Positions 8,827-18,040 of a stretch of 50,588 bases of DNA are shown in pieces. Source of the DNA: Beijerinckiaceae bacterium (lineage in GTDB: Bacteria > Pseudomonadota > Alphaproteobacteria > Rhizobiales > Beijerinckiaceae). The notes beneath the pieces are model-generated. The model was not told the origin of the DNA. It saw only the letters and a program-made list of their open reading frames with translations, and did no database searches. The DNA is taken from positions 1 to 50,588 of the forward strand of contig JALORF010000010.1 in assembly GCA_025459195.1 (NCBI GenBank). The letters run 5' to 3'. Made by a program: the position numbers and the translations under genes. The stretch's first letter is position 1. Every line of letters begins with the position of its first letter.

Positions 8827-9052
8827 CAAAAGCGCGCAGGCCGGCGGAAACGCCCATCCGGCCCGTTCGCAAAGGCAACCATTAACCATGCGTCAGGCTT
8901 TGGCCGGTAGCATGTTTGTATTATTTTGATCATTGAAGGACGCATCGCCTTGGCCCGACCGATCTGTGACAGAGGTCTGACGATATGCCTTGCCGCGATG
9001 ACCTGGTTGGTCGCGCCTGCTGCAGCCGCGCCGAAACCTGCCGGAGCCGTCG

Positions 9053-10831
9053 ATGCGCCTGCTTGACCGGGCCCGCAAGCTGATCTGGCCGACCGTGCCC
9101 GGTCCGGCAGCGCCGGCGCCCACAGCGTTGCCGGTTGTGCAGAGGGTCGTCAGGCCGGCGACCAGCGAGCCGGATGCCGGCCACCTGCATTTCCGCCAGT
9201 CGATCGACATGATCGAGCATGACGTCTCGAATGCACTCGACCGGCTGACGACGCTGATGTCCACCTCCGGGCAGATCACCGCCGAGACGGCAGCAGACCT
9301 GGAACAGATTCACGCCGGCATGGCTGCCCTGCGCGAGGCGGCCGGCGCGGCCAACCGCGATGTCGCCGAACTGGCTGAAGCCTCGGCCCAGGTTTCCAAC
9401 AGCGCCGCCACCGTCAGCAGCAATGTCGCCCTCGCGCGCCAGAGCGTCGACGAGGCTTCGCGCGTGGCCTCGAATGCCAACGACATCATGTCCAGCCTGT
9501 CGACGGCCTCGGGCGAGATTTCCGGCATGGTCGACACCATCGCGCTGATCGCCCGCCAGACCAACCTGCTGGCGCTCAACGCCACCATCGAGGCAGCCCG
9601 CGCCGGCGAGAGCGGGCGCGGTTTCGCGGTCGTGGCGCAGGAGGTCAAGTCCCTGTCGGTCGAGACCGCCCGGCGCGTGGCCGACATCCGCAACCGCGTC
9701 AAGGTTCTCGAAGACGCCACCTCGCGCTCGTTCGGGGCGATCTCGGAGATTGCCGGGCTGATCGGCGACGTCACGCCAATGGTCTCGGCCATCGACGATG
9801 CCATGCAGATCCAGGCCATGTCCGTCGGCGAACTCACCCGGCGGACCAAAAAGACCGCCCGCTTCATCGAGACCGTGGCGGCGAAGGTCGGCGCCGTCGA
9901 CAGCGCCGCGACAACCGCCACTGAACGCAGCCTGCGTGGCTCGGAAGCCTCCGGCAAGGCCATCCAGGAAGCGGCCAATGTCTCGCGCTTCGTGGCTTCG
10001 ATCCGGCAGGCCGGGTTCGCCGCACGCCGGCGGCATGATCGTTATCCGCACGAAATGCCGCTGCTGCTCAATGCCGGGCACGCCACCTGGCAGACGTCGA
10101 CCATCGACATCAGCCGTGGCGGAGCCCTGATCGCGCGGCCCGAGACAGCGGGCCTCGTCCGCAACGACAAGATCGAACTGGTCTTCGCCGGCATCGGCGA
10201 GATCCAGGCCACCGTGGCCGGGGTCAGCCCGGTCGGCCTGCATTGCGCGTTTGACGATCTCGACAACCAGGCCGGCCTGCGCTTTTCCGAATGCGTCAGT
10301 GCGGTGCATGACATCTACCAGCCCCTGATCGAGCGCACCCAGAAAGCCGCCCATGATGTGGTCGAGGCCATGCACAGGCTGATCCAGGATGGCGTGGCGA
10401 CAGAAGCTGTGCTGTTCGAGACCTCATACCGGCCCGTTCCAGACAGTGACCCGCCGCAGTTCGAGACAGCGGGCCTGCACCACTTGCGCACCGTGCTGCC
10501 GCCGATCTGCGAGGCGGTGATCAAGGAGGATGCGCGCCGTGTCTATTGCGTCGCCGTGGATCGCAACGGCTATGTGCCGGTCCACAACCGCGCCTTCTCC
10601 CACCCGCAGCGCAAGGACGATCCGCTCTGGAATATGGCCCATTGCCGGGATCGCCGCTTCTATGACGACAATGCCGGCATCACGGCGGCCCGCTCGGTCC
10701 GCTCCTTCGTGATCCAGTCCGTGCGCCGCGACATGGATGATGGCTCTGCACAGCTCTTGCGCGAGATTTCCGTGCCGCTGTTTGTCTGCGACCGCCACTG
10801 GGGCGGCCTCAAGCTGGCGTTCAGGCTCTGA
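9053..10831 (+). CDS. Soluble methyl-accepting chemotaxis protein with PilZ domain
   Basis: This 592-residue signal protein has no membrane segment. Residues about 48-320 are a chemoreceptor coiled coil. Its hairpin tip is at 164-202 ([20 protein letters not shown], then [17 protein letters not shown]), the part that binds CheA and CheW. Residues about 323-410 are a PilZ domain with the c-di-GMP motif intact: RRRHDR (325-330) and DISRGGA (352-358). The C-terminal 170 residues contain [18 protein letters not shown], a [13 protein letters not shown] stretch and HWGGLKLAF. This module is found at the end of other alphaproteobacterial receptors and looks like a PAS/Cache-type sensor. CGGAG precedes the ATG by 7 bp. 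The protein could link c-di-GMP level to the chemotaxis array; this is inference. Confidence 0.92.
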   Translation: MRLLDRARKLIWPTVPGPAAPAPTALPVVQRVVRPATSEPDAGHLHFRQSIDMIEHDVSNALDRLTTLMSTSGQITAETAADLEQIHAGMAALREAAGAANRDVAELAEASAQVSNSAATVSSNVALARQSVDEASRVASNANDIMSSLSTASGEISGMVDTIALIARQTNLLALNATIEAARAGESGRGFAVVAQEVKSLSVETARRVADIRNRVKVLEDATSRSFGAISEIAGLIGDVTPMVSAIDDAMQIQAMSVGELTRRTKKTARFIETVAAKVGAVDSAATTATERSLRGSEASGKAIQEAANVSRFVASIRQAGFAARRRHDRYPHEMPLLLNAGHATWQTSTIDISRGGALIARPETAGLVRNDKIELVFAGIGEIQATVAGVSPVGLHCAFDDLDNQAGLRFSECVSAVHDIYQPLIERTQKAAHDVVEAMHRLIQDGVATEAVLFETSYRPVPDSDPPQFETAGLHHLRTVLPPICEAVIKEDARRVYCVAVDRNGYVPVHNRAFSHPQRKDDPLWNMAHCRDRRFYDDNAGITAARSVRSFVIQSVRRDMDDGSAQLLREISVPLFVCDRHWGGLKLAFRL

Positions 10832-10876
10832 GCAGTGCGCCAAGGCGTGCCTTTTGCGCGCGCCTGACGAGGGTTC

Positions 10877-11932
10877 TCAGCCGCCAGTGACGCTCATGTG
10901 CCGACCCACGGCGGGCCGGTTGACCTGCCGGTCGATCACGAAATCATGGCCCTTCGGCTTGCGCGCGATCGCCGCTTCGATGGCGGCGTGCAAGGGCGCA
11001 TCGCTCTCGCTCGCCCTGATCACCGACCTGAGGTCTGCGGCATCTTCCTGGCCGAGGCACATGTAAAGCGTGCCCGTGCAGGTCAGCCGCACCCGGTTGC
11101 AGCTTTCGCAGAAATTGTGGGTCATCGGCGTGATGAAGCCGACGAGCCCGCCGGTTTCCGCCACCCGCACATAGCGCGCCGGCCCACCGGTGCGGTAAGG
11201 GTCCTCGGTCATGGTGAAATGGTCGAGCAGGCGCGCGCGCACCACGGAGAGTGGCAGGAACTGGTCGATCCGCGCCGGTTCGATGTCACCCAGCGGCATC
11301 ACCTCGATGAAGGTGATGTCCATTCCGTCGCCATGGGCCCAGCGGATCAGGTCCTCGATCTCGCCTTCGTTGACGCCCTTGAGGGCCACCGCGTTGATCT
11401 TGATGCGCAGCCCCGCCGCCCGCGCCGCCGCAAGCCCCTCGTGAACCTTGGCCAGGTCACCCCAGCGGGTGATCGAGCGGAACTTGTCGGGATCGAGCGT
11501 GTCGAGCGAGACATTGATGCGCTTGACCCCGCAATCGGCCAGTTCCGCCGCATGGCGCGCCAGTTGCGAGCCGTTGGTGGTGACAGTCAACTCCTCGAGG
11601 CCCTGGCCAAGATGCCGGGACAGCGAGCGGAACAGGCTCATGATGTCACGCCGCACCAGGGGCTCGCCGCCGGTGATGCGGATTTTGCGGGTGCCGCGCA
11701 TGATGAAGGCAGAGCCGATCCGGTCCAGTTCCTCCAGCGTCAGCAGATCGCGCTTGGGCAGGAAGTTCATGTCCTCGGACATGCAATAGACGCAGCGGAA
11801 ATCGCACCGGTCCGTCACCGAGATGCGGATGTATTCGATCGTGCGGCCAAAGGGATCGACCAGCGGCGCAAGGCCGGCCTCGTTGCCGGGGGACAACTGC
11901 ATCATGCGTGTTCCTGTCTTCGAGGCAGCCAT
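10877..11932 (-). CDS. moaA: GTP 3',8-cyclase MoaA
   Basis: MoaA is the radical SAM enzyme that turns GTP into 3',8-cyclo-GTP, the first step of molybdenum cofactor synthesis. The 351-residue protein has the SAM cluster motif CDFRCVYC (Cys43, Cys47, Cys50), the glycine-rich ITGGEPLVR, and the second-cluster cysteines [20 protein letters not shown]. It ends in the conserved double glycine (SVTGG), which is needed for activity. The ATG at 11932 is preferred by the normal length of the N-terminus; ATG codons ten residues further in are possible. It is convergent with the chemoreceptor gene and divergent from a DUF971 gene. No other moa gene lies in the window. Confidence 0.97.
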   Translation of the reverse strand: MAASKTGTRMMQLSPGNEAGLAPLVDPFGRTIEYIRISVTDRCDFRCVYCMSEDMNFLPKRDLLTLEELDRIGSAFIMRGTRKIRITGGEPLVRRDIMSLFRSLSRHLGQGLEELTVTTNGSQLARHAAELADCGVKRINVSLDTLDPDKFRSITRWGDLAKVHEGLAAARAAGLRIKINAVALKGVNEGEIEDLIRWAHGDGMDITFIEVMPLGDIEPARIDQFLPLSVVRARLLDHFTMTEDPYRTGGPARYVRVAETGGLVGFITPMTHNFCESCNRVRLTCTGTLYMCLGQEDAADLRSVIRASESDAPLHAAIEAAIARKPKGHDFVIDRQVNRPAVGRHMSVTGG

Positions 11933-12072
11933 CCCGGCCTTCAGCCGCGCTGCGGCGTCAGGGCCCTTGCCGGACCACCCGTTTCGAACCTATCACCCCA
12001 CAATGAGCGGTGTGGCAAGCGGACGTCAATGTCCGGCCTTGTCGCATGTGCCGGTTGCGGGGACCTTGTGCC

Positions 12073-12474
12073 ATGTCAAACACGCCATCGCCAGAGCAGC
12101 AGGCCTGGCCCACCGAGATCCGGCTCTCGAAGGACAAGCGCACGCTGTCGATCAGCTTCGGCGACGGCACGCGCCATGACCTGCCGGCGGAGTATCTGAG
12201 GGTCGAAAGCCCTTCCGCCGAGGTGCAGGGCCACGGTCCGAACGAGAAGAAGACCATTGGCGGCAAGCGCGATGTCGAGATCATCGGCGTGGTGCCGGTC
12301 GGCCACTATGCGGTCAAGCTGGTCTTCGATGACATGCACGACACCGGCATCTACGGCTGGGACACACTGGCGGCGATGGGCCGCGACTATGCCGTGAAAT
12401 GGCAGGCCTATCTCGATGCGCTGGCTCTGGCGGGGCTGAGTCGCGAGCCTGTGCGCCGTCCGCCGCGCGCCTGA
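12073..12474 (+). CDS. DUF971 family protein (GBBH-like N-terminal domain)
   Basis: This is a 133-residue protein made up almost entirely of one DUF971 domain, also called the gamma-butyrobetaine hydroxylase-like N-terminal domain. Visible marks are TEIRLSKDKRTLSISFGDG, DLPAEYLRVESPSAEVQGHG and HDTGIYGWDTLAAMG. In eukaryotic hydroxylases this domain binds zinc; free-standing bacterial versions are seen near iron-sulphur or Mrp-type genes and their role is not settled. It is divergently placed from moaA with 140 bp between the starts. The ATG at 12073 is chosen over the longer open frame because the added residues have no similarity to the family. Confidence 0.88.
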   Translation: MSNTPSPEQQAWPTEIRLSKDKRTLSISFGDGTRHDLPAEYLRVESPSAEVQGHGPNEKKTIGGKRDVEIIGVVPVGHYAVKLVFDDMHDTGIYGWDTLAAMGRDYAVKWQAYLDALALAGLSREPVRRPPRA

Positions 12475-12702
12475 TGGCACGAAAGCGCCGGCCTGGCCGC
12501 CGATGACGGCGCTTTGGTGCAGCTTTCTGCGAAATCTGCACAAAACCTTTGGAATCGCTTCAAGTCGCTCAAAACTGCGCTGCGAATGCTTTGAAATCTG
12601 CCGGATTTCATTAAGGACGTTGGCGTGTCCGTGTATCCGGGCAAGGTTGTGTTAATCTTGCTGACCGACAACCATGCCATGTCAATCGCAGAGGTTTCGG
12701 TC

Positions 12703-14397
12703 ATGCAGGCCCGTGTCATGGAACACCCGCTCGAGGTCGGTTCCGGCGAGCGTCGCGATGCCCGTCAGCCGACCGAGCGCATGATCGGGCGCATCGTCGC
12801 CTGCGACGGCTCGCGCGCCACCATTGCCGCTTCCGCCACCAGCCTTGTCGGCACTGCCACCGACTTCTGGTCGATCGGCCGCCTGATCTCCATCAGCATG
12901 GGCCAGACCCGCGTGGTTGGTCTTGTCTGCGAGATGAGCGCCAATGACAGCGCCTGGGACGAGGGCATGCAGAACCACATGCAGGTGCGCATCGAACTGG
13001 TCGGCGAGATCGTCGACCGCAACGATGGTCGCCTCGAGTTCCGGCGCGGCATCAGCACCTATCCCTATCTGGGTGCCATTGCTCACCGCATCCGCATTGC
13101 CGACCTTCTGGCGGTGCACGATCTGGGTGATCGCTCCGCCATCGAGGTGGGCTGGCTCTCGCAGGACAGCAGCATTCCGGCCACGATCTGCGTCGACGAC
13201 ATGCTGCGCTGCCACTTCGCCGTGGTCGGCACCACCGGCGTCGGCAAGTCCAGCGCCGTTGCACTGCTCCTGCGCGAATCGGTCGCCAAGAAGCCCAATC
13301 TCCGGGTTCTGGTGCTCGATCCGCACAACGAATATGCCCATGCCTTCCACGGCATCTCGACCACGCTCGACTCCAACTCGCTGGAACTGCCCTTCTGGCT
13401 GTTCAACTTCGAGGAAATGGTCGATGTCGTTTTCCGTGGCCGGGACGCGGTGCAGGAAGAGATCGACATCCTGCGCGAGATCATCGCCACGGCGAAGGGT
13501 CGCTTCCGCGTCAGCAACGAATCGGCGGCCATGTCGAGCCTGCTGCGCAAGCCGTTCGATGCCTCGAACTTCTCCGCCGATACGCCGGTGCCCTATCGCT
13601 TCGCTGATCTTTACAAGATCATCGACGAGTATCTCGGCCAGCTTGAGCCGCGCTTTGCCCGCTTCCACCTGCGCGCCCTCAAGAGCCGCCTGGAAAGCCT
13701 GTTCAACGACCAGCGCTACCGCTTCATGTTCGGCAAATCCACGGTCGATGATTGCCTTGACCGCGTGATCAGCACGATCTTCCGCATCCCGCACGACAAC
13801 AAGCCGATCAGCATCCTGCAACTGGCCGGCATTCCCTCCGAAGTCGTCAATGCGGTGGTGTCGGTGCTGGCGCGGCTGTCCTTCGATCTCGCCTCGTGGA
13901 GCGGCGGCGGCTTCGAGGTCCTGCTGCTCTGCGAGGAAGCCCACCGCTATGTGCCCCATGACAGGGGCAGCGGCTTTGCACCGACGCGCGCCGCCATCGC
14001 CCGCATCGCCAAGGAAGGCCGCAAATACGGCGCCTATGTCGGCATCGTCACGCAGCGGCCCGGCGAACTCGATCCAACCATCCTGTCGCAGTGCTCGACC
14101 GTGTTCGCCATGCGCCTTGGCAACACGCGCGACCAGGAGATCATCCGCGCGGCCATTTCCGATTCCTCGGCCAGCACGATCGGGTTCCTCTCCTCCATCG
14201 GCAACCGCGAGGCAATTGCCTTCGGCGAGGGCGTGGCCACCCCGATGCGCATCACCTTCCGGGGCCAGAAAGCCCATGAACTGCCTTCGGCCCAGCACAG
14301 CGGCGCGCGCAACCTGCCGGCGGAAGCGGAGAACGGCATCAGCCTGCGCGACATCATCGGCCGCATGCGCGGCGGTGAGGCCACGGAACGGTTCTGA
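12703..14397 (+). CDS. HerA-type ATPase with DUF87 domain
   Basis: This is a 564-residue FtsK/HerA-superfamily ATPase. The first 100 residues form a HAS-barrel-like beta domain (MIGRIVACDGSRATIAAS). The motor has Walker A at 176-184 (GTTGVGKSS), Walker B at 405-416 (EVLLLCEEAHRY), and IAKEGRKYGAYVGIVTQRP, a sensor/arginine-finger-like segment typical of HerA. HerA proteins form hexamers that translocate DNA, classically with the NurA nuclease. No nuclease or SIR2/DUF4297 partner adjoins it, so a housekeeping role is as likely as defence. The ATG at 12703 has AGAGG 7 bp before it. GTG at 12625 and ATG at 12679 are in frame but lack such a site. Two hairpins follow the stop. Confidence 0.88.
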   Translation: MQARVMEHPLEVGSGERRDARQPTERMIGRIVACDGSRATIAASATSLVGTATDFWSIGRLISISMGQTRVVGLVCEMSANDSAWDEGMQNHMQVRIELVGEIVDRNDGRLEFRRGISTYPYLGAIAHRIRIADLLAVHDLGDRSAIEVGWLSQDSSIPATICVDDMLRCHFAVVGTTGVGKSSAVALLLRESVAKKPNLRVLVLDPHNEYAHAFHGISTTLDSNSLELPFWLFNFEEMVDVVFRGRDAVQEEIDILREIIATAKGRFRVSNESAAMSSLLRKPFDASNFSADTPVPYRFADLYKIIDEYLGQLEPRFARFHLRALKSRLESLFNDQRYRFMFGKSTVDDCLDRVISTIFRIPHDNKPISILQLAGIPSEVVNAVVSVLARLSFDLASWSGGGFEVLLLCEEAHRYVPHDRGSGFAPTRAAIARIAKEGRKYGAYVGIVTQRPGELDPTILSQCSTVFAMRLGNTRDQEIIRAAISDSSASTIGFLSSIGNREAIAFGEGVATPMRITFRGQKAHELPSAQHSGARNLPAEAENGISLRDIIGRMRGGEATERF

Positions 14398-14404
14398 AAC
14401 CGAA

Positions 14405-14471
14405 CGCTTTCGGGCAGCAGCCGAAAGCGGCATCCGACACACGAAAAAGGCCGGGGTGAGCCGGCCTTTTT
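14405..14471. terminator. Two hairpins; the second looks like a bidirectional terminator
   Basis: The first hairpin is CGCTTTCGG (14405-14413) with CCGAAAGCG (14421-14429), a perfect 9-bp stem with a 7-nt loop. The second is AAAAAGGCCGG (14444-14454) with CCGGCCTTTTT (14461-14471), a perfect 11-bp stem with a 6-nt loop and a T-run on either strand. It lies between the convergent HerA-type and L,D-transpeptidase genes, so it can end both transcripts. Confidence 0.88.
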
Positions 14472-14510
14472 GCTTGTCTGGGCAGCGTCGCGCCGGTCGG
14501 CGCGGGACAC

Positions 14511-15086
14511 TCAGCGCAGAACGACCACGCGGGAGCCGACCTTGGCGCGCTCGTAAAGATCGATCACATCGTCATTGACCATGCGGATGCAGCCGGAGGA
14601 CACGGCCTGGCCGATGGTTTCCGGCTCGTTCGAGCCATGGATGCGATACAGCGACGAGCCAAGATACAGCGCGCGCGCGCCCATCGGGTTCTCGGGTCCG
14701 CCTGGCATGAAACGCGGCAGGTCGGGGCGGCGCTTGAGCATCTGCGAGGGCGGGGTCCAGCTCGGCCATTCGGCCTTGCGGGTGATATTCTTGGTGCCGG
14801 ACCACTCGAAGCCCGGACGGCCGACGCCCACGCCGTAGCGCACAGCCTGGGTGCTCGACAGCACGAAGTAGAGCCTGCGCTCGCGGGTGTCGACGAGGAT
14901 CGTGCCGGGGCTGTACTTCGAATTGTAGGTGACGACCTCGCGCGGGATCGCGGTCGCCTGCGGCTTGAAGCCTTCGGGATTGGTGAGCAGGGGCTGACGG
15001 GTCAGCGGGTCGATTTCAGCGATGGCTGGCGCGGCAAAGCCGGCGCTCATGGCCATGGCAGCAATCGCGAAGGCGAGACGGCGCAT
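14511..15086 (-). CDS. L,D-transpeptidase (YkuD domain), periplasmic
   Basis: This 191-residue secreted enzyme forms 3-3 cross-links in peptidoglycan or attaches proteins to it. It has a signal peptide (MRRLAFAIAAMAMSAGFAAPAIA) and then a YkuD catalytic domain. The nucleophile motif is SSGCIRMVNDDVIDLY with Cys166, and the partner histidine is His150 in YRIHGSNE. The middle carries GVGVGRPGFEWSGT and NPMGARALYLG, typical of the rhizobial short L,D-transpeptidases. The ATG at 15086 has GAGGT 7 bp before it. The frame continues upstream, but without a signal-like start. It is transcribed toward the HerA-type gene and shares the terminator with it. Confidence 0.93.
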   Translation of the reverse strand: MRRLAFAIAAMAMSAGFAAPAIAEIDPLTRQPLLTNPEGFKPQATAIPREVVTYNSKYSPGTILVDTRERRLYFVLSSTQAVRYGVGVGRPGFEWSGTKNITRKAEWPSWTPPSQMLKRRPDLPRFMPGGPENPMGARALYLGSSLYRIHGSNEPETIGQAVSSGCIRMVNDDVIDLYERAKVGSRVVVLR

Positions 15087-15294
15087 GTGTGACCTCAGTT
15101 GACAAACGAACGGATTGCAAAAAATCCAACACCACGGAAATGTCCGATTTTCGCCGCAAGTGCAATCCGGATGAGCCCCATCACGCAAATGTTAGCGTGC
15201 TGGCCCTTGAAGCGTGGCCGTCGCGCAACAGTCGCGGGGTCTGGCCTTGGTGCTTGACGCGCAAAAGCGTTGCCCTTATCCCCACCGGCGGAGC

Positions 15295-15369
15295 GGGCGC
15301 GTAGCTCAGCGGCAGAGCACTCCCTTCACACGGGAGGGGTCACAGGTTCAATCCCTGTCGCGCCCACCA
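15295..15369 (+). tRNA. tRNA-Val, anticodon CAC
   Basis: All cloverleaf parts fit. The acceptor GGGCGCG (15295-15301) pairs with CGCGCCC (15359-15365), and the D arm is GCTC...GAGC. The anticodon stem CTCCC/GGGAG carries the loop TTCACAC with anticodon CAC at 15327-15329. The T arm is ACAGG-TTCAATC-CCTGT. A discriminator A and an encoded CCA (15367-15369) follow. The CAC anticodon reads GUG, a frequent valine codon in this GC-rich genome. Confidence 0.97.
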
Positions 15370-15396
15370 TTCCAGCCAGCATACCAGCCACGTCAA

Positions 15397-16119
15397 TCAC
15401 ATCGATGGTCCCTGACCGCGCTCCGACAGCGTGGCCACGGCGCCCACGAGCCCGTCGAAATGCGGGATGACCAGATCGGGCTCCAGGCTCTCGATTGGCA
15501 CGTCCGTGTAGCCGAACGGCACGCAGATCACCGGCAGCCCGGCATTGCGCGCGGTCTGGATGTCGGTGCGTGAATCGCCGATCATGATGGCATGGCCCGG
15601 ATCCCCCCCGGCCGCCGTGATCGTCATGGTCAGGTGGCGGGCATCGGGCTTGAAGAACGGGTAGGTGTCCCGCCCGGCCACCGCGGCGAACCGCGCCGTG
15701 ACGCCAAGCGCATCCAGCAGCAGACGTGAATGCCGCTCGGGCTTGTTGGTGCAGACAGCGAGACGGTGGCCGCTGGCCGCGAGTGCATCGAGCGCCGGCA
15801 GCACGCCGTCATAAAGATGCGACAGGTCGGCCACCCGCCCGGCATAGATGTCGAGAAACAGCGCGAACAGGTCATCGAGCCGCTCCGCTGACAGGGGGCG
15901 GTCATAGAGGCGAAAACCGCGCTCGATCAACGCCCTCGCGCCCGCCCCGACCAGGTCGCGCGCCTTTGACACAGGCACCGGGGCCAGTCCTTCACGCTCC
16001 AGAATGGTGTTCAACGTGCCGATGATGTCAGGTGCCGTTTCGGCCAGGGTGCCATCAAGGTCGAAGACGATGGTCGGGCGTTCGGTCTGGAAGGCAGGGG
16101 GTCTGGTCATGTCGCCCAT
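15397..16119 (-). CDS. gph: HAD phosphatase, phosphoglycolate phosphatase type
   Basis: This 240-residue haloacid dehalogenase-fold phosphatase resembles Gph, which removes 2-phosphoglycolate arising from DNA repair or oxygenase side reactions. Motif I is VFDLDGTLAET with nucleophile Asp20 and Asp22, motif II is the threonine in AVCTNKPERHS, motif III is the lysine in YPFFKPDARH, and motif IV is MIGDSRTDIQTA. The cap (LVGAGARALIERG) is the helical type of Gph. Substrate is assigned by family resemblance only. The start is uncertain between ATG 16119 and ATG 16110, and neither has a strong ribosome site. It is convergent with the tRNA-Val gene, 27 bp away. Confidence 0.87.
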   Translation of the reverse strand: MGDMTRPPAFQTERPTIVFDLDGTLAETAPDIIGTLNTILEREGLAPVPVSKARDLVGAGARALIERGFRLYDRPLSAERLDDLFALFLDIYAGRVADLSHLYDGVLPALDALAASGHRLAVCTNKPERHSRLLLDALGVTARFAAVAGRDTYPFFKPDARHLTMTITAAGGDPGHAIMIGDSRTDIQTARNAGLPVICVPFGYTDVPIESLEPDLVIPHFDGLVGAVATLSERGQGPSM

Positions 16120-16235
16120 CTGGAGAAGGCAAGCTGCGCTGGCAAGCGAAATCCGCCGCAGGCGCTGGCGCGTCTGCGGCGGACCGGGCTCGGGGCAGGG
16201 CGTCAGCCGGTTGGCGCTGGCCAGCCGGCGCGCGA

Positions 16236-16463
16236 TCAGCGCTGCTTGACGACGATCGGGGTCAGCAGGTCGCCCCAGAAACCGTCCTCGTGATGGTGCC
16301 GGGCCGAGCGCTGCAATTCGACCGACAGGCCGGAATCAACGGCCTTGATGACGGAGGCGTTCAGGCGGTGCAGATCGTTGGCGAGCATGCGGATGGCCAT
16401 CTTCTGCTCGTCATTCATGCTGGAAGCGAAGCCTTCAGCGCGTTCTTTCACATTGGCCTTCAT
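16236..16463 (-). CDS. Short hypothetical protein
   Basis: This is a 75-residue soluble protein with no family I can name. It is rich in charged residues and appears helical in the first 45 residues (SMNDEQKMAIRMLANDLHRL), followed by a histidine patch (RSARHHHEDG) and a hydrophobic tail (DLLTPIVVKQR). A GAGGAG ribosome site stands 7 bp before the ATG, which together with codon use supports a real gene. It lies between gph and the broken isocitrate lyase gene on the same strand, with a repeat between it and the latter. Confidence 0.7.
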   Translation of the reverse strand: MKANVKERAEGFASSMNDEQKMAIRMLANDLHRLNASVIKAVDSGLSVELQRSARHHHEDGFWGDLLTPIVVKQR

Positions 16464-16538
16464 GGTCTTGTCTCCTCTATGCGCGGGTATGGTGGCCGCG
16501 GTCCGAGTTGGTGGGGCGTGTCGGGGATGGTGCTGGCT

Positions 16539-16623
16539 CTCATCCTGAGCCCTGTTGAAGGATGAGAACCAGTGTCTTGCGCCAGCGGCGGCTTCCCCGC
16601 CCTCAGGCAGGCCCAGGATGAGG
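16539..16623. repeat. Palindromic repeat of the CATCCTGAGC...GAAGGATGAG family
   Basis: A hairpin-like unit CTCATCCTGAGCCCTG/TTGAAGGATGAG occupies 16539-16566. A second, poorer arm (CCTCAGGCAGG then CCCAGGATGAGG) lies near 16600-16623. It sits 19 bp past the end of the isocitrate lyase remnant. The same family occurs at 49411-49571. Confidence 0.65.
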
Positions 16624-16641
16624 AAGCCATGCTGGCTGGTG

Positions 16642-17882
16642 TCATTCGGCGGCCTGGAGCTTCGGCTTGCCGGCGTTGAACTGGTCGGTCTCGGTCGATT
16701 CCTTCATCGCCGTGGTCGACGACTGGCCTGCCGAGATTGTCACCGCCACCTGGTCGAAGTAGCCGGTGCCGACCTCGCGCTGGTGGCGGGTGGCAGTGAA
16801 GCCGCGCTCCTCGGCATCGAATTCGCGCTGCTGCATTTCCGAGTAGGCCGCCATGCCGCGGTCGCGGTAGCCGTCGGCCAGATCGAACATCGACAGGTTG
16901 AGCGAGTGGAAGCCGGCCAGCGTCACGAACTGGAACTGAACGAGGGCGAGCAGTTGTAGGCCAAGAGCTTGCCGGGGTGCTTCTTGTGGACCGCTTCGGC
17001 GAACTTGCGGGCGTCGTCGAGGTCCGGATGCGAGGTTTCCCACCACAGCAGGTCGGCAACTTCGGCGAAGGCCAGACCGCGCTTGATGCAGTGATCAAGG
17101 CCGGTGCCTTCCTTGAGGCGATAGAAACCTTCGGGCGTGCGGCTGTCGGCCTCGATGAACTCGCGGTCGCGCTCGTCGACATCGGAGGTGATCAGGCGGG
17201 CCGATTCAGCATCGGTGCGGGCGATCACCAGGGTGGGCGTGCCCATCACGTCGGCGGCGAGGCGCGCGGCGGTCAGGTTGCGCTCATGGGCTGCGGTGGG
17301 GATCAGCACCTTGCCGCCGAGATGGCCGCACTTCTTTTCCGATGCGAGCTGGTCCTCGAAATGCACGCCCGAAGCGCCGGCCTCGATGAAGGCCTTCATG
17401 ATCTCGAAGGCGTTGAGCGGCCCGCCGAAGCCGGCTTCCGCATCGGCCACGATCGGGGCAAACCAGTCACGCTTGGCGCCACCTTCGGCATGCTCGATCT
17501 CGTCGGCGCGCTTCAGGGTGCGGTTGATGCGGCGGCACAGTTCCGGCGCGGCATTGGCGGGGTAAAGCGACTGGTCAGGATACATGGCCGAAGCGGTGTT
17601 GCTGTCGGCGGCGACCTGCCAGCCGGACAGGTAGATCGCCTTCAGGCCGGCGCGCACCTGCTGCATGGCCTGGTTGCCGGTCATGGCACCGAGCGTGTTC
17701 ACGAAGGGCTCGTTGTGCAGCAGGTTCCACAGCTTGTTGGCGCCGCGCTCGGCCAGCGTGTGGGCGATGGGGAAGGAGCCGCGCAGCTTGGCGACATCCT
17801 CGGGGGTGTAAGGGCGGCGGATGCCGTCATAACGGCCTTCCGGAGCGGATGGGACGAGGTCCCGGAATGTCAGCTTGCTCAT
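16642..17882 (-). pseudogene. aceA: Isocitrate lyase, disrupted by an internal deletion and frameshift
   Basis: Isocitrate lyase splits isocitrate into glyoxylate and succinate in the glyoxylate shunt. Residues 1-315 read normally, including the signature KKCGH (183-187, catalytic Cys185) and NCSPS (310-314). Directly after SPSF the frame is lost, and translation would stop four codons later at residue 319. The C-terminal 97 codons continue in another frame from [19 protein letters not shown] to KPKLQAAE. Relative to family members, about 24 residues (the NWKKN... segment that follows SPSF) are missing, equal to about 70 bp, with the break at 16935-16938. Both the loss of residues and the frame change argue against activity. 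An AAGGA stands before the ATG. A RamB-type regulator is divergent upstream. Confidence 0.9.
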
Positions 17883-17994
17883 CGGCGTGGTTCCTTGCAG
17901 GGCTCATACAGTGGTTTTACAACTTTCGGATAAGACCGGCTTGGTCTGTCTTTTCCGTGCCGTTGCGATGGATTGTGTATGCTGCGCTGCGAAA

Positions 17995-18010
17995 TCTGAC
18001 ACAAGTCAGA
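17995..18010. promoter_or_regulatory. Inverted repeat TCTGAC-acaa-GTCAGA, possible operator
   Basis: This is a perfect 6-bp dyad with 4-bp spacer, 113 bp upstream of the aceA start codon. Its position in the divergent region next to a DNA-binding regulator gene suggests an operator. No footprint is known. Confidence 0.4.
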
Positions 18011-18040
18011 CATTTCCGGGCAAAGGTCTGCATGAGTGTG

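Larger units (their letters stand above)
8605..9052. other. Divergent intergenic region between the oxidase and the chemoreceptor
   Basis: These 448 bp must contain the promoters of the oxidase operon (leftward) and the chemoreceptor (rightward). They hold four 15-bp tandem repeats at 8623-8682, a copy of the dispersed palindrome near 8800-8826, and an AT-rich patch at 8915-8937 that stands out from the GC-rich surroundings and is the likeliest place for the rightward promoter. I see no convincing reading frame. Confidence 0.55.

Noticed and set aside
10832-10876. Terminator between the chemoreceptor and moaA
   Set aside because: AAGGCGTGCCTTTT looks like a hairpin, but the loop would be only four bases on a 4-bp stem, so the support is too weak.
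12703-14397. HerA-based anti-phage defence system
   Set aside because: No SIR2, DUF4297, NurA or other nuclease gene is next to it, and its neighbours and base composition look like core genome.
16642-17046. Programmed frameshift as explanation of the two aceA frames
   Set aside because: A frameshift alone would keep all residues. Here about 24 residues of the conserved core after SPSF are missing, and there is no slippery heptamer at the break.
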